From the NCBI RefSeq assembly GCF_007896845.1, contig NZ_VOHS01000035.1, forward strand, positions 1 through 56,737: 56,737 nt of DNA. Direction: 5' to 3'. This document shows positions 28,828-39,028 of this stretch, in pieces. This DNA comes from Chitinophaga pinensis. GTDB taxonomy: Bacteria > Bacteroidota > Bacteroidia > Chitinophagales > Chitinophagaceae. Made by a program: the position numbers and the translations under genes. Under the pieces are notes generated by a model. That model saw only the letters and a program-made list of their open reading frames with translations, searched no databases and was not told the DNA's origin. Numbering within the stretch: position 1 is the first letter of the stretch; every line of letters begins with the position of its first letter.

Positions 28828-31199
28828 ATGTCAATCTTAGCATTACGTATACTTCCTCCTATCGCTATAGGAAGACTGGGTGCGTCCCAGATACCCGTAG
28901 CCGCTTATGAACTGGTCAATCCGGCATACAAACCGCTCGATTTCAGATTGATTGTTCCGGCGCCTACCCTCACTATTGATCAGACCACCAATCAGATCAA
29001 AGATGACGACACTCCTCCACCGGTGATCATTTTCAAAGAGGGCGATTCTACCCAAAACACAGATGTAACAATACGCCCGGTTGCTCCATTCCTCGAATTA
29101 TTTGCCATCACCAGTGACGATCCTGCAACGCTCGTCCCTGTGACGCAACAGCTACTGGAAAAGCATGGTTATAAGCTGGAAAATATCAGCTGGTCTGTGA
29201 ATCTCGGTAACCTGAAAGTATTCCGCCGTACAGGTAATGTGGCTGATAAGATCATTGCGAAAATTGATAACATCACCGACAATGTGCCACATACCTTAGA
29301 AGGCCATTGTGACAATTTCATAAAAGACAAATGGCTCAATTTAGGCACCGCACAATATGTAAAACCTTCTGTAAAATATCCCGGACTGCGTTTCCGCTTT
29401 ACACCGGGTCCAGGTAAAGTGTATGGTGCTTCAACCTCCCGTATTGAAGACGAAAACAAACCTGCTGTAGCCGATCCTATCATTAACAATGAAGATCTGG
29501 TATTGTATAAATCCGATGGTGGCTGGCTGGGATATGCAGAAGGTTCTGACTTCAATCCGACATATACTATGCCTGCACAGATCTTCGCAGGGTATGACAA
29601 AGACAATGGGGATCATGTCAGCTGGGGTTATCTTGACGATGAGTGTGACGGAGAAGTGACTGCCACCTTACAGGCTACCGGTACCACGATCAGTGCTACC
29701 GCACATATCGTGGCAGGCCCTCCTGCATACGCACCCGATATCCTGCCTATCCGTGCAGTATCAGATGAAATAGAACAGATCTTCAGCGGTATTGATCCTG
29801 ATGCAGAAGTACCGATCGAAGAAGCGGAAGACATCGTACGTCGCGCCTTTGAATCCATCACACTGATGAACACTGCCGTGATGAACGGCAATCCTATCAA
29901 TGGTCGTGAGAATGTAGCGAGTACGATGGTCAGACAGGATACCAATGATTTCGGCAGACTCTATGAGCCAATCATGGCGAGTTCTATTGTAGATAACCTT
30001 GCACTGCGTACACTGCATGAAAGGGTGTTTAACGGACTCAGTACCGGTGCTGCCGCCTGGTTTGCATCTGCCTTGCGTAAACCTGATCAGATCGGAGATC
30101 TCTCCAATGCTGAACGTAGTAAAATGCCGGGTATGATGCGTGGCGCCGATGGAAGAGGCCTTACGCTCACACATCGTATGATCAATACAGTTATTAAGGC
30201 CGCCTCGGATGCCATGTTTCAGACCGGTCAGGGTTCTCCGGGACAGCCTGCACCTCCGCAACCGGGTGATCCGATTGCAGCTGCAGATCTGCATGCACAA
30301 TTGTTCTATCGTGGCGCAGGTAATCCTTATAGCGTACTGGCGAGAGCTGCGATATCCAACTGCTTCCCGGACTGGAGTTCGACTTCCGCAACCTCTGGCG
30401 TCATACTTTCGATGGACTCACCCTCAGCGAAAATGACAACTATGTACTGGAAGATAATAGCGGGCATAATCTGACCGGTCACAGACTGATCGGGATTAAT
30501 GGTCAGCCGACAATGGTGCGCGGCGAAGGTCCTGTATTCCCCGGCGGACCGAACGTACATCTGAAAACGGAAGACAATCCGAATGGCGCTGCTTTTATGG
30601 AATGGTCCAATCTGATTGCCGGATTAAAACTGGGTCAGACCGCAGAGCTGCAATTTACCACAGACAAAGCGACTTTGCCGGTGCTTGTAACTGCAGAAGA
30701 CCTGAAGACCACCACCTATCCGAAGCTGACGTTTAATGTAAACAGCTATCTGGCGAAAGATGCCGCTAATAATAAGACGGCAGCCCTGAACCCGGCGATT
30801 GTCAGTCCGGGTGAACTCACACACGGTCTCTGTGCACCATGGCAGAATGATTACAGGGAATGCGCCTGTTATTACTGGGCTGCCAGCAGACCAGACTATG
30901 TAAATGTACAACCGGGTGAGAACGGATTGAGTAAAGGAGATATGTGGCTGTCCAAACGACGGACAGGCACTTATATTCCTGACAACCGTACCGATTCCCG
31001 TCTCTACTCTTACGATGATCTGTTCCTCAACTGGCAGGGAGAACTGAACTTCATTATCGATGGAAAGGATGCACTGGCCAGTAACCCACTGGGATCACTC
31101 CCACAGGTTCCTTCGCAGGTTAATACAAATGGAAAATCATCAAAATCTTCCAGATCAGGCGATCAGGTACATTCCAATCCTTCACTAATCGACGAATAA
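28828..31199 (+). CDS. LodA/GoxA-family CTQ-dependent amine/amino-acid oxidase (frameshifted)
   Basis: About 790 residues after restoring one G at 30369-30370. The N-terminus ALRILPPIAIGRLGAS fits the LodA N-terminal consensus (I.P.IG.aR.G). The repaired junction reads ISNCFPGLEFDFRNLWR, the conserved CFPG segment of these enzymes, with its Cys near residue 512. Further on, LCAPWQNDYRECACYYWAASRPD (Cys about 669, Trp about 672) matches the family PWQ.DF...W...RPD block. LodA-family enzymes form cysteine tryptophylquinone from one Cys and one Trp in this C-terminal half and make imine/aldehyde plus hydrogen peroxide. I cannot assign the exact pair without alignment. No signal peptide is visible. 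Its TAA overlaps the ATG of the radical SAM gene by one base. Substrate unknown. Confidence 0.8.
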
Positions 31200-32580
31200 T
31201 GAATCCTGTAGCGACACATACAAGTACTAATTCACTGGCAACAATTGCCAGTGAATTAGCTTCCCGTATACAACAGCGTACACCACCACGTTCCCCGCAA
31301 ATCCATCTTGTTCCGACGGCGGGTAATACACAACTGTTTGTTGCCAATGGCAGCAGGATGTATACCGTCTCTGATACGATCGCAGATCGTTTTCAACAAT
31401 TGCTGGCAACAGGAGATGAAGCCGCTATTACAACAGAGCTGATCGCCCTCGGACTGGACACGCCTGTATTGATCAATGATACTCCTTTGGAAAGCCCTAA
31501 ATTATATGCACTGTCACTGGCAATCGCGCAAAAATGTAATATGGGTTGCGCCTATTGTTATGCTGATCAGGGTGATTTCGGCGGACCAACAAAAAACATG
31601 TCACTTGATACGGCAAAACAGTCCGTAGATCTTCTGCTGAAAGACTGTACACCCGGTAGTAAAGTACAGGTAACTTTCCTCGGCGGTGAACCTTTGATCA
31701 ACCGCAACGCCCTGAGAGAAGCAACCGCATATGCATTTGAACAGGGCCGTCAGAAAGGTATACAGGTCAATTTCTCACTTACTTCCAATGGTACCCTGCT
31801 GAGAGCTGATGATGCCGGTTTCTTTGAACAGTATGGCTTTGCGGTTACTATCAGTCTGGATGGTATCGGTGAGCAGCACGACCGGTTACGACCTATGAAA
31901 GGAGGTGCCGGCACCTATGCGAAGATCATCGAAAATATCCAACCCTTACTTGCGCTGCAGCGTAAAATGCAGGTCTCTGCCAGAGTTACCGTAACACCGC
32001 TGAATATGGACATTGCAAAGACCTTACAGGAGTTTGTTGACATGGGTTTTCATAGTGTCGGTTTCTCCCCTTTGTTGCGTTCCAGCAATGGTAAAGGCGA
32101 GATGTCTCCTGAAGACCTTCAACAAATGTTACAGGGTATGATTGAATGCGGACTATTATTGAACAACATGTTATCTCCGGCAAACGCTTTCCGTTCCTGA
32201 ACATGGTCAATGCCCTGAAGGAAATTGCCAAAGGCACCCACCGCCCCTATCCATGTGGTGCCGGCGCCGGATATATGGGCGTCTCTGCTGACGGCGCATT
32301 ATCTGCCTGCCATCGCTTTGTAAATGAACCCGCAGGCCATATGGGAGATCTGGTTAACGGAATAAATCCTACCTTACAGAACGGCTGGTTATCCTCCAGA
32401 CATGTACATCAACAGGAGCCCTGTCATCAGTGCTGGGCAAGGTATCTTTGCGGTGGCGGCTGTCATCATGAAGTACTGGAAAAAGGACGTACTGCCTGCG
32501 ATTATATCCGTGGCTGGCTGCATTATACCATGCAGGCACACGAACGGATCTCCAGACTGGTACCTGATTGGTACAGATAG
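31199..32580 (+). CDS. Radical SAM/SPASM enzyme, probable quinone-cofactor or thioether maturase (frameshifted)
   Basis: About 460 residues after restoring one T at 32159-32160. The radical SAM cluster motif CNMGCAYCYA lies near residues 113-121, followed by TFLGGEPLIN and TISLDGIGEQHDRLRP. The C-terminus carries a SPASM-type set of cysteines: PCGAGAGYMGVSADG, SACHRF, EPCHQCWARYLCGGGCHHEV and a final TACDYIRG. The first 100 residues look like a PqqD/RRE-type peptide-recognition region (LFVANGSRMYTVSDTIADRF). Relatives with this architecture modify peptides, including thioether cross-linking in QhpD. No small precursor peptide lies nearby, so the natural target is the co-encoded oxidase. This is inference from the one-base overlap and operon order. 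Confidence 0.82.
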
Positions 32581-32596
32581 TTATAACACCCCATAT

Positions 32597-34199
32597 ATGA
32601 CCCCGGAACAAACATTTGACGTGCTTATTATCGGCGCCGGTCCTGCAGGTACCTGTGCCGCCTTACGCCTTCTTTCTCTCGGATATAACGTAGCATTGGC
32701 AGAAAGCGAATCCTTTCCCCGTCCGCAGATCGGCGAATCACTATCTCCGGGCGTCCGGAACATCTTTGACTATCTGCAGGCAGGTGATCTGCTCAATACA
32801 GACACTTATCTGCATCAACTGAATGCACAGGTGATCTGGGATACGCCTACCCCTCAGATCATCAGCACAGCGCAACGCGGATCAGGCGTAATGGCAGACA
32901 GAGCACAGCTGGATCAGGATCTGCTTCAACTGGCAATAAACCGGGGTCTGCAACTTTATCAACCTGCCCGTTTGAATCCTGTAAAAGAACAGCAGAGAAA
33001 TGGACAGCGCATCTCAGAACGGACACGGGCATCATCAGTATCAGTTCCCGCTTTATACTGGATGCCCGCGGCCGTCGCGGTAATCATATGCAGGACAGGG
33101 TACTGACAGCGCCACAGACGATCGCTCTGTGGGCGGAGTTACCCGGACAATCCATGCCTGTGGATACACTGATCGAAGCAAGACCCGAAGCATGGATATG
33201 GGGTTCTCCTACACCGGGCGGACAATTCAGAACGATCATCTTTACAGATCCTGATACGATCAGACAGCAGCCGCTGACGAAGGTGTTCGACAGTTTATTA
33301 TCCGGAACAAGCCTGTTTGCTGCGGTCGTGGGTATGCCCCGCTCCGACATACAGACCTGCAGCGTGTTTACTTACGCGCATGTTAACCCTTGGAAAGACA
33401 ATTACCTCCGCCTCGGAGAAGCCGCCTTTTCACTTGACCCACTTTCTTCAACCGGCGTAGAAAAAGCCATGCGCTTTTCCCTGCAGGCGGTAATCGCGAT
33501 CAATACTATTTTGAAGACCGGTCAGGCAGATATGGCACAGACCTTTTATGAAAACAAAATGATCGAATCCATTGCCAGTCACACCCATTGGACCAGCGGT
33601 TACTATGCGCAGGCCTGGCCCGGACAACAACATTCTTTCTGGCATAAACGGTCCCTGCCTTATATTGATCCTGCCGGACAACCGACCTCGTTCTATAACA
33701 GACTAAAAACAAGTTCATCCCTCCCCGGCTCCCGGTCCGCAAAGACGGATCAATGTACAGGAGGAATTACCCCGCTTATGGCATGAACCGGTACAGTTAT
33801 CGCCTTCGCTCATATTTGAGGAGGTGCCCTGCGTGATCGATGATATCTTACAACTCCGCACAGCGATCCGTCATCCCAATCTCGACCGGGAAATTGCGTA
33901 TGTGGAGGAGGTTGAACTTTCTCCTTTGCTTTTAAAGGCCAATAAAAGCACTACTTTTGGCGCCATTGTGGAAGAGTGGGCCCAACTACTGCCTTTTGAA
34001 CAGGCGGTCCGTATTGCCTTCTTTTTATGGGATAAAGACATTCTTTGCGAAATATCATAGCAGAAAACGTCCGGAAGCGAACATTTCCTTTATCAAAAGC
34101 GAACAACGAGTAAGGCCAACCTATCCTCAACACATTGTTTATCAGATACTCTGGCGTAATGGCACCTGCTTTGCAGCGGGACGACATACCCGTATTTAA
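32597..34199 (+). CDS. LodB/tryptophan-halogenase-like FAD-dependent oxidoreductase (several frameshifts)
   Basis: The start is the ATG at 32597, giving MTPEQTFDVLIIGAGPAGTC (FAD GxGxxG near residues 12-17) and FPRPQIGESLSPGVRN as in flavin halogenases and LodB. One restored base near 32990-33000 continues through RFILDARGRRGNH. A WIWGSP segment stands where halogenases have WxWxIP, and FSLDPLSSTGVEKAM is the second FAD motif. Removing one A from A5 33705-33709 continues into a C-terminal extension that ends at 34060, or at 34199 if one more base is corrected near 34040 (YPQHIVYQILWRNGTC reads as protein). LodB-type flavoproteins are required to form the quinone in LodA, so this is the probable second maturase. 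Confidence 0.78.
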
Positions 34200-34208
34200 A
34201 CCAATCGC

Positions 34209-36562
34209 ATGTTCAGGAACTACGTTATTATCGCCTTCAGGAATCTGAAACGCAATTTCAATTATGCAGCGCTGAATGTTATAGGGCTGACCTTGAGTAT
34301 TGCCGCCTGCCTGATCATTTTCCTCGTTACCAAAATGAATTGACATACGACCTGCATCACCACAAGGCTGAAAGAACCTATCGTGTCACATTACACGCAC
34401 TGGATTATAATCCCAGCGTATCGCTGGCCGTCGCTCCCGCTATGCGGACCTCCTTTCCCGAACTGGAAACAGTGGCGCAATATCTTCCGCGTACAGACGC
34501 CTTTGTAAAAGTGGGTGAAACCCGCTACAAGGAAAAAGAGTTCGCTTACGGTGACCAATATATGCCGGAGGTCTTTGACTACGTATGGCTGAGAGGATCC
34601 GCTAAAACAGCGCTCTCTGAACCTAACACCGTTGTGCTGACGGAAAGTCTGGCCCGTAAATATTTCGGGACACAGGATCCTATGGGACAGGTACTGCGTC
34701 TGAATAACCATTTCGACCTGAAAGTAACAGGTGTCATTAAAGACCTTCCTTCCAATACCAGTCAGGTATTCCGGTTCCTGATATCTTTTGCCACTATTCA
34801 AAAGGAAATGGGCAGGGCAATGGAAGAGTTCTATGCCATCGCTGGCGGAGAAACCTTCATCGTTACGCCACCCGGTTTCGATATCAGCAAACTACAAAGC
34901 CGCATGAAGCCTTTTGTAAAAGACCATTGGGGCGCGGAAATTGCCGCCGGTGCCGAACTGCCATTACAACCCTTAAAGGATATTCATTTTGACCAACGAT
35001 ATATTCAGAGTACGACCGCTTCCCGCCAGACTTACATGGCGCTGATCGCCATCGCTGTATTTATTATCGTGACAGCCTGTATCAATTTCATTAATCTGGC
35101 TACTGCACAGGCTGTGAAACGTGCCAAAGAAACAGGGGTCAGAAAAGTATTGGGCGCCAATCGCGCTCAGCTGATCAGACAGTTTCTGGGTGAAACAGCT
35201 ATATTGGTTTTCGCTACCATATTTGCAGGACTGATTGCCGCCTACCTTGCTTTGCCTCCGGTCGCAACTGCCATGGATGTAAACATCGGCATCCAGCAGT
35301 TAAATCAGCCGATAGTCTATCTCCTGCTGCTGGCATTGGGAGTGGTTATCGTGCTGCTGGCCGGTCTTTATCCTGCTTTTGTACAATCCTCTTTTCAGCC
35401 TGCATTAACTATGAAAGGAGCAGGCAAACAAAGTTCCGGCGGACTGAGTCTCCGTAAGTCCCTCGTATTTGTACAGTTTCTGGTATCACAGGTGCTGATC
35501 GTCGGTACATTGGTCGTGGCTAAACAGATGGACTTTTTTAAAAATCAGGACCTGGGATTTGATAAAGAGGCGGTTGTCACCATCCCTCTGATGAACAGAG
35601 AAACCCAACAGGTACTGGCACAACAACTTAAAGCGATCAGGGGGGTAAAAGAAATCAGTTTCTCTTCTGCAGCGCCCTCCTACAACAATAACTTTGCGCC
35701 ATTCAGTTGCCCTGAAAAAGGTGTTTCCAAAGAAGATGTGACAGAGGTAAGGTTTATAGACGATCATTATCTGCAATTCTTCAATATCAAACTGCTTGCG
35801 GGCACCAATGTTTCCAGTCTGAAGGACAAGGATTCACTCAGACAGGTAGTTGTGAATGAGACCCTGATCCATAAACTGGGCATTAAAACACCGGAAGAGG
35901 CCATTGGTATGAACATTCAATTTGCGGGTGATAAAGTGACTATAAACGGTGTCGTTCAGGATTTCCAGAGTGAGTCCAAGCATAAGGAAAGAAGATCCTG
36001 TGTCCTGATCGGATTTCCGCGGGGCTTTAATGTGGTAAGTGCAAGACTGTATCCGAAAGGCATGCACGCTACACTGACACAAATAGAAAAAACATGGTCT
36101 GTCTTATATCCGGATGGGATGTTTGATTACGAATTCCTCGATGATCATATTGCCGCCTTATACAAGCAGGAACAGAAAGTATTTAACGCTTATCAGATCT
36201 TCTCTATACTGGCGATTATTATCGGTTGTCTGGGACTCTATGGGCTGGTTGCATTTGCAGCGGTACAGAGAAATAAGGAAGTAGGTATCAGAAAGATCCT
36301 CGGGGCGTCTGGTACCGATATTGTAACACTATTGGGTAAAGAGTTTATTATACTGATTGCCGTCGCCTTTCTGGTAGCCACACCATTCTCCTATTTCCTG
36401 ATGCATAACTGGCTGGGAAACTTTGCTTATCACATCTCGTTGCAACCGGGTATATTCTTCATTGCGCTCAGCTGTTCTGTTGCGATTGCTGCATTGACAA
36501 TCGCACATCAATCGCTCAAAGCAGCCGTTGCCAATCCGCTTAAAAGCATCAAAACGGAATAA
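34209..36562 (+). CDS. FtsX/MacB-type ABC transporter permease (frameshift near N-terminus)
   Basis: A permease of about 784 residues. The N-terminus FRNYVIIAFRNLKRNFNYA and the first membrane helix (ALNVIGLTLSIAACLIIFLV) are read from 34209. The frame then needs one A at 34332-34335 to run into NELTYDLHHHKAERTYRV, the usual MacB periplasmic domain start. Two FtsX domains follow, each with the coupling segment: RAKETGVRKVLGANRAQLIRQF and RNKEVGIRKILGASGTDIVTLL. This duplicated-FtsX architecture is typical of Bacteroidota. It starts 10 bp after the flavoprotein gene and is probably co-transcribed. No ATPase partner lies in the window. Whether it serves the oxidase cassette is unknown. Confidence 0.85.
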
Positions 36563-36646
36563 ATAAAAGGGGATGTATCAAAAATAAAAGAACGTCTTCA
36601 GAACAGCTTAAATGATCATCCGATTCCATCAGATACCCGAATAAAA

Positions 36647-36673
36647 AGGCTGCTCAAAAGTATTGAGCAGCCT
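36647..36673. terminator. Hairpin between convergent genes, probable terminator
   Basis: A perfect 11-bp inverted repeat (AGGCTGCTCAA / TTGAGCAGCCT) with a 5-base loop lies 85 bp after the permease stop. A run of five A (36643-36647) precedes it, so on the minus strand it ends in T residues and can serve both strands. Confidence 0.65.
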
Positions 36674-36680
36674 CGATATA

Positions 36681-36710
36681 ATGGGTCGCCCCAATATATG
36701 AGCGACCCAT
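36681..36710. terminator. Second hairpin between convergent genes
   Basis: ATGGGTCGC (36681-36689) pairs with GCGACCCAT (36702-36710) around a 12-base loop, directly after the first hairpin and before the end of the minus-strand SRPBCC gene. There is no T run, so termination here is less certain than for its neighbour. Confidence 0.4.
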
Positions 36711-36763
36711 TAGTCAGGGTATTAATTAATAGTGTAATTAGTCTAAAGCCAGGGTAATTCGCA

Positions 36764-37204
36764 TTAATTCTTCTCTGCCAATTCTTTGACTTTCTCCAAT
36801 GCCTTCGGCCATGTGTTCACAAAATACTCCTTGTGGCTTTCTGCGATATCCATATCAACTACGAGTTCTGTATGACCATCTACATTCTTTAAAGTATAAT
36901 TTTCATGTGCACCGGCCCATTGTTTTACTTCGGGACTGTCAAAATCTTCCTTGCCTTCCTTTACATAGCCAAGGTGCTCGATGGACATATACTCATTAGG
37001 AATGTTTTCTGCGATAGAGGAAACCATGCCACAATTCTCAGCATCCAGAAACAGTACCTTACTACCTTTTTTCCAGTCAGTTTTAGCCCATGATCCCGGT
37101 GCAAATACGGATGTCCATTCCCTGTAAGAAGCGTCGTCCCACAATACCTGCCACACCTTTTCGCGTGGACCATTGATCATGATCCTGAATTCCTGTTTTT
37201 CCAT
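36764..37204 (-). CDS. SRPBCC (AHSA1/START-like) domain protein
   Basis: A 146-residue single-domain protein. The N-terminus EFRIMINGPREKVWQVLWDDASYREWTSVF is the typical first strand-helix of the polyketide-cyclase/AHSA1 branch, and the C-terminal amphipathic helix TWPKALEKVKELAEKN closes the cavity. Such proteins bind hydrophobic ligands; no specific ligand can be named. It stands alone between the double hairpin and the glycan locus. Confidence 0.82.
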   Translation of the reverse strand: MEKQEFRIMINGPREKVWQVLWDDASYREWTSVFAPGSWAKTDWKKGSKVLFLDAENCGMVSSIAENIPNEYMSIEHLGYVKEGKEDFDSPEVKQWAGAHENYTLKNVDGHTELVVDMDIAESHKEYFVNTWPKALEKVKELAEKN

Positions 37205-37331
37205 AATACGTGTTTTTAAGTGTTCTGAAACTTATGAATAATGGAAGCTTTGTTCGCTGTAACAAAGATGGAATTCTTTTAAATCCGGGAAGCGGTGTGC
37301 TTACGACATTCTTGCGGGGCAGAACGGCCAG

Positions 37332-38282
37332 CTATTTCGTCTGTACTACTTTCTGGATCGTACCGTCACTATTGTAAAACAGCTTATCAACGCAGATAGA
37401 TCTTAACCAGTCATGATGTGACAACGCACTATTATGATAGAAAGCATACCATTGTCCTTTGTATTCTACAATAGACCCATGATTGGTGTAACTATCAGTC
37501 GGATCCATGTAGATGCCACGGTACGTCCACGGCCCCAGCGGACTATCACTGGTTGCATACCGCATCTGGTTGTGCTTGCCATCTTTGTCGTTATTATCTG
37601 AATAAGACAGGTAATACACGCCATCACGTTTGTGTACCCAGGTAGCCTCATGAAAATCCACCAGCCCTTCCATCGGCTGCATTGTGCCGTCTATTTCCAA
37701 CATATTATCCATCAGCTTGCCGCCTTTGCAGACACCGCCTCCACCGTAGTAGAAATATGCCAGTCCGTCGTCATCAATAAACACACATGGGTCGATCATT
37801 GGCTCCAGATCAGGAAGAAAACCCTGTACCTTAAACCCTTCTGCCGGGCTGTTGCTGGTCGCCACACCTATTTTCCAGGTCTTATTCCATTCATCTCCAC
37901 TGGGATGCGGAAAATAGAAATAATAGGTTCCTTTTCTGAATACGCAATCAGGCGCCCACATAAAACCACCCTCTTTTCTGCCCCAGGGTACCTGACTGGC
38001 ACGCAGGATCTCGCCATGATCTTTCCAGTTAACCATATCATCCGTAGAAAAAACATGGTACTGGTCCATCAGATCGCATCCACGTGGTGGTGCAATGTCA
38101 TGAGAAGCATACACGTATAATCTGCCATCTGACCATACATGCGCCGAAGGATCTGCAGTGTATATATCTGTGATAAACGGGTTCTTTTGTGCACTGGATG
38201 AAAGCGCCGACAATGCCAGACATGCGAAGGAGAAAGAACGGATGATCATCCCCTTCATCTGACTGATCTTCAATTGCTGCAT
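37332..38282 (-). CDS. Secreted glycoside hydrolase family 43 protein
   Basis: A 316-residue GH43 enzyme with a signal peptide (IIRSFSFACLALSALSSSAQ). The five-blade propeller catalytic triad is visible: base Asp in YTADPSAHVW, pKa-modulating Asp in PMIDPCVFIDDDG, and acid Glu in VDFHEATWVHKRDG. GH43 enzymes usually cleave arabinose or xylose side chains or chains in plant glycans. It is the last gene of the minus-strand group SusC-SusD-DUF3823-GH43, so it probably acts on the glycan imported by that pair. Confidence 0.9.
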   Translation of the reverse strand: MQQLKISQMKGMIIRSFSFACLALSALSSSAQKNPFITDIYTADPSAHVWSDGRLYVYASHDIAPPRGCDLMDQYHVFSTDDMVNWKDHGEILRASQVPWGRKEGGFMWAPDCVFRKGTYYFYFPHPSGDEWNKTWKIGVATSNSPAEGFKVQGFLPDLEPMIDPCVFIDDDGLAYFYYGGGGVCKGGKLMDNMLEIDGTMQPMEGLVDFHEATWVHKRDGVYYLSYSDNNDKDGKHNQMRYATSDSPLGPWTYRGIYMDPTDSYTNHGSIVEYKGQWYAFYHNSALSHHDWLRSICVDKLFYNSDGTIQKVVQTK

Positions 38283-38304
38283 ACCTATTACTTTTGATTT
38301 ACTG

Positions 38305-39012
38305 TTATGGAACTGTTATTGTTATAATTTGTGAATAGTTAAATTGCTTATAGCTATCATCCACACGCGCGCCGAGTCGGGCATAAAATGTTCTGCCGGA
38401 TTTCAGATTAGGTACTCTGATCTCATACGTTTTGGCAGCAATTTCGCCTGACCAGCTGGCATTGATATCTACTTTATTCGGGTCAGTATACTGACTGATC
38501 GTAGCGCCACTACCTACATAGTCGCTGATGTTTACAAACGGTTTGATATCCAGTAAACGGGGTAATCCCGCTTCTTTCGGCGCCGACAGTTTACAGCGCA
38601 TGATTAACGTGGTACCCTGTAGCTCGTGTTCAAACTGTGTGATACGAAGATACGGCGTCAGTGTAAAATCCTGCGTTGTGGTTCCATTGATGTCAATTTC
38701 TATTCCTTCTACCGGCCAGAAAGCACCGTTTGCCGGTGTCACTCTGTAATGACCACTGAACAGTTTTGTATCTTCAAAGGTACCGTCACTTTTTGACGGT
38801 ATGAATTGTGGTGTGGGTGTTGCACTCCAGCTCAGCTCTTCCAGTTTCACCTGTACACCACCTGTTTCTGTCAGAAAATTCTCTTTGGAATCATTGTCCA
38901 GCAACCTGCCTTTAAATGCGGCATTGGGACCCTCATAATTGTCTTCCTTCGAGCAGGAAGACATTAACGTGGCGGACAGTAAGATAAATAATCCTGCTAT
39001 AATCTTGCGCAT
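38305..39012 (-). CDS. DUF3823-type surface lipoprotein of a glycan-utilisation locus
   Basis: A 235-residue lipoprotein: signal IIAGLFILLSATLMSSCSKED with a lipobox Cys at about residue 20 and acidic residues following, the Bacteroidota surface-export pattern. The sequence FKGRLLDNDSKENFLTETGGVQVKLEELSW is typical of DUF3823, a family found next to SusD. It probably folds as beta-sandwich domains and helps bind glycan at the cell surface. It lies between susD and the GH43 gene, 16 bp after susD. Confidence 0.82.
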   Translation of the reverse strand: MRKIIAGLFILLSATLMSSCSKEDNYEGPNAAFKGRLLDNDSKENFLTETGGVQVKLEELSWSATPTPQFIPSKSDGTFEDTKLFSGHYRVTPANGAFWPVEGIEIDINGTTTQDFTLTPYLRITQFEHELQGTTLIMRCKLSAPKEAGLPRLLDIKPFVNISDYVGSGATISQYTDPNKVDINASWSGEIAAKTYEIRVPNLKSGRTFYARLGARVDDSYKQFNYSQIITITVP

Positions 39013-39028
39013 GGTACTCAGTTTTTAA

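Noticed and set aside
27286..34199. Violacein-like pigment cluster
   Set aside because: Only the ferritin-like domain recalls VioB; there is no VioA flavin oxidase, VioE or VioC/VioD-like pair, so pigment synthesis is not supported.
32597..34199. Dedicated tryptophan halogenase for a natural product
   Set aside because: The WxWxIP motif is altered (WIWGSP) and the neighbouring LodA-type oxidase explains the flavoprotein as a LodB-like maturase.
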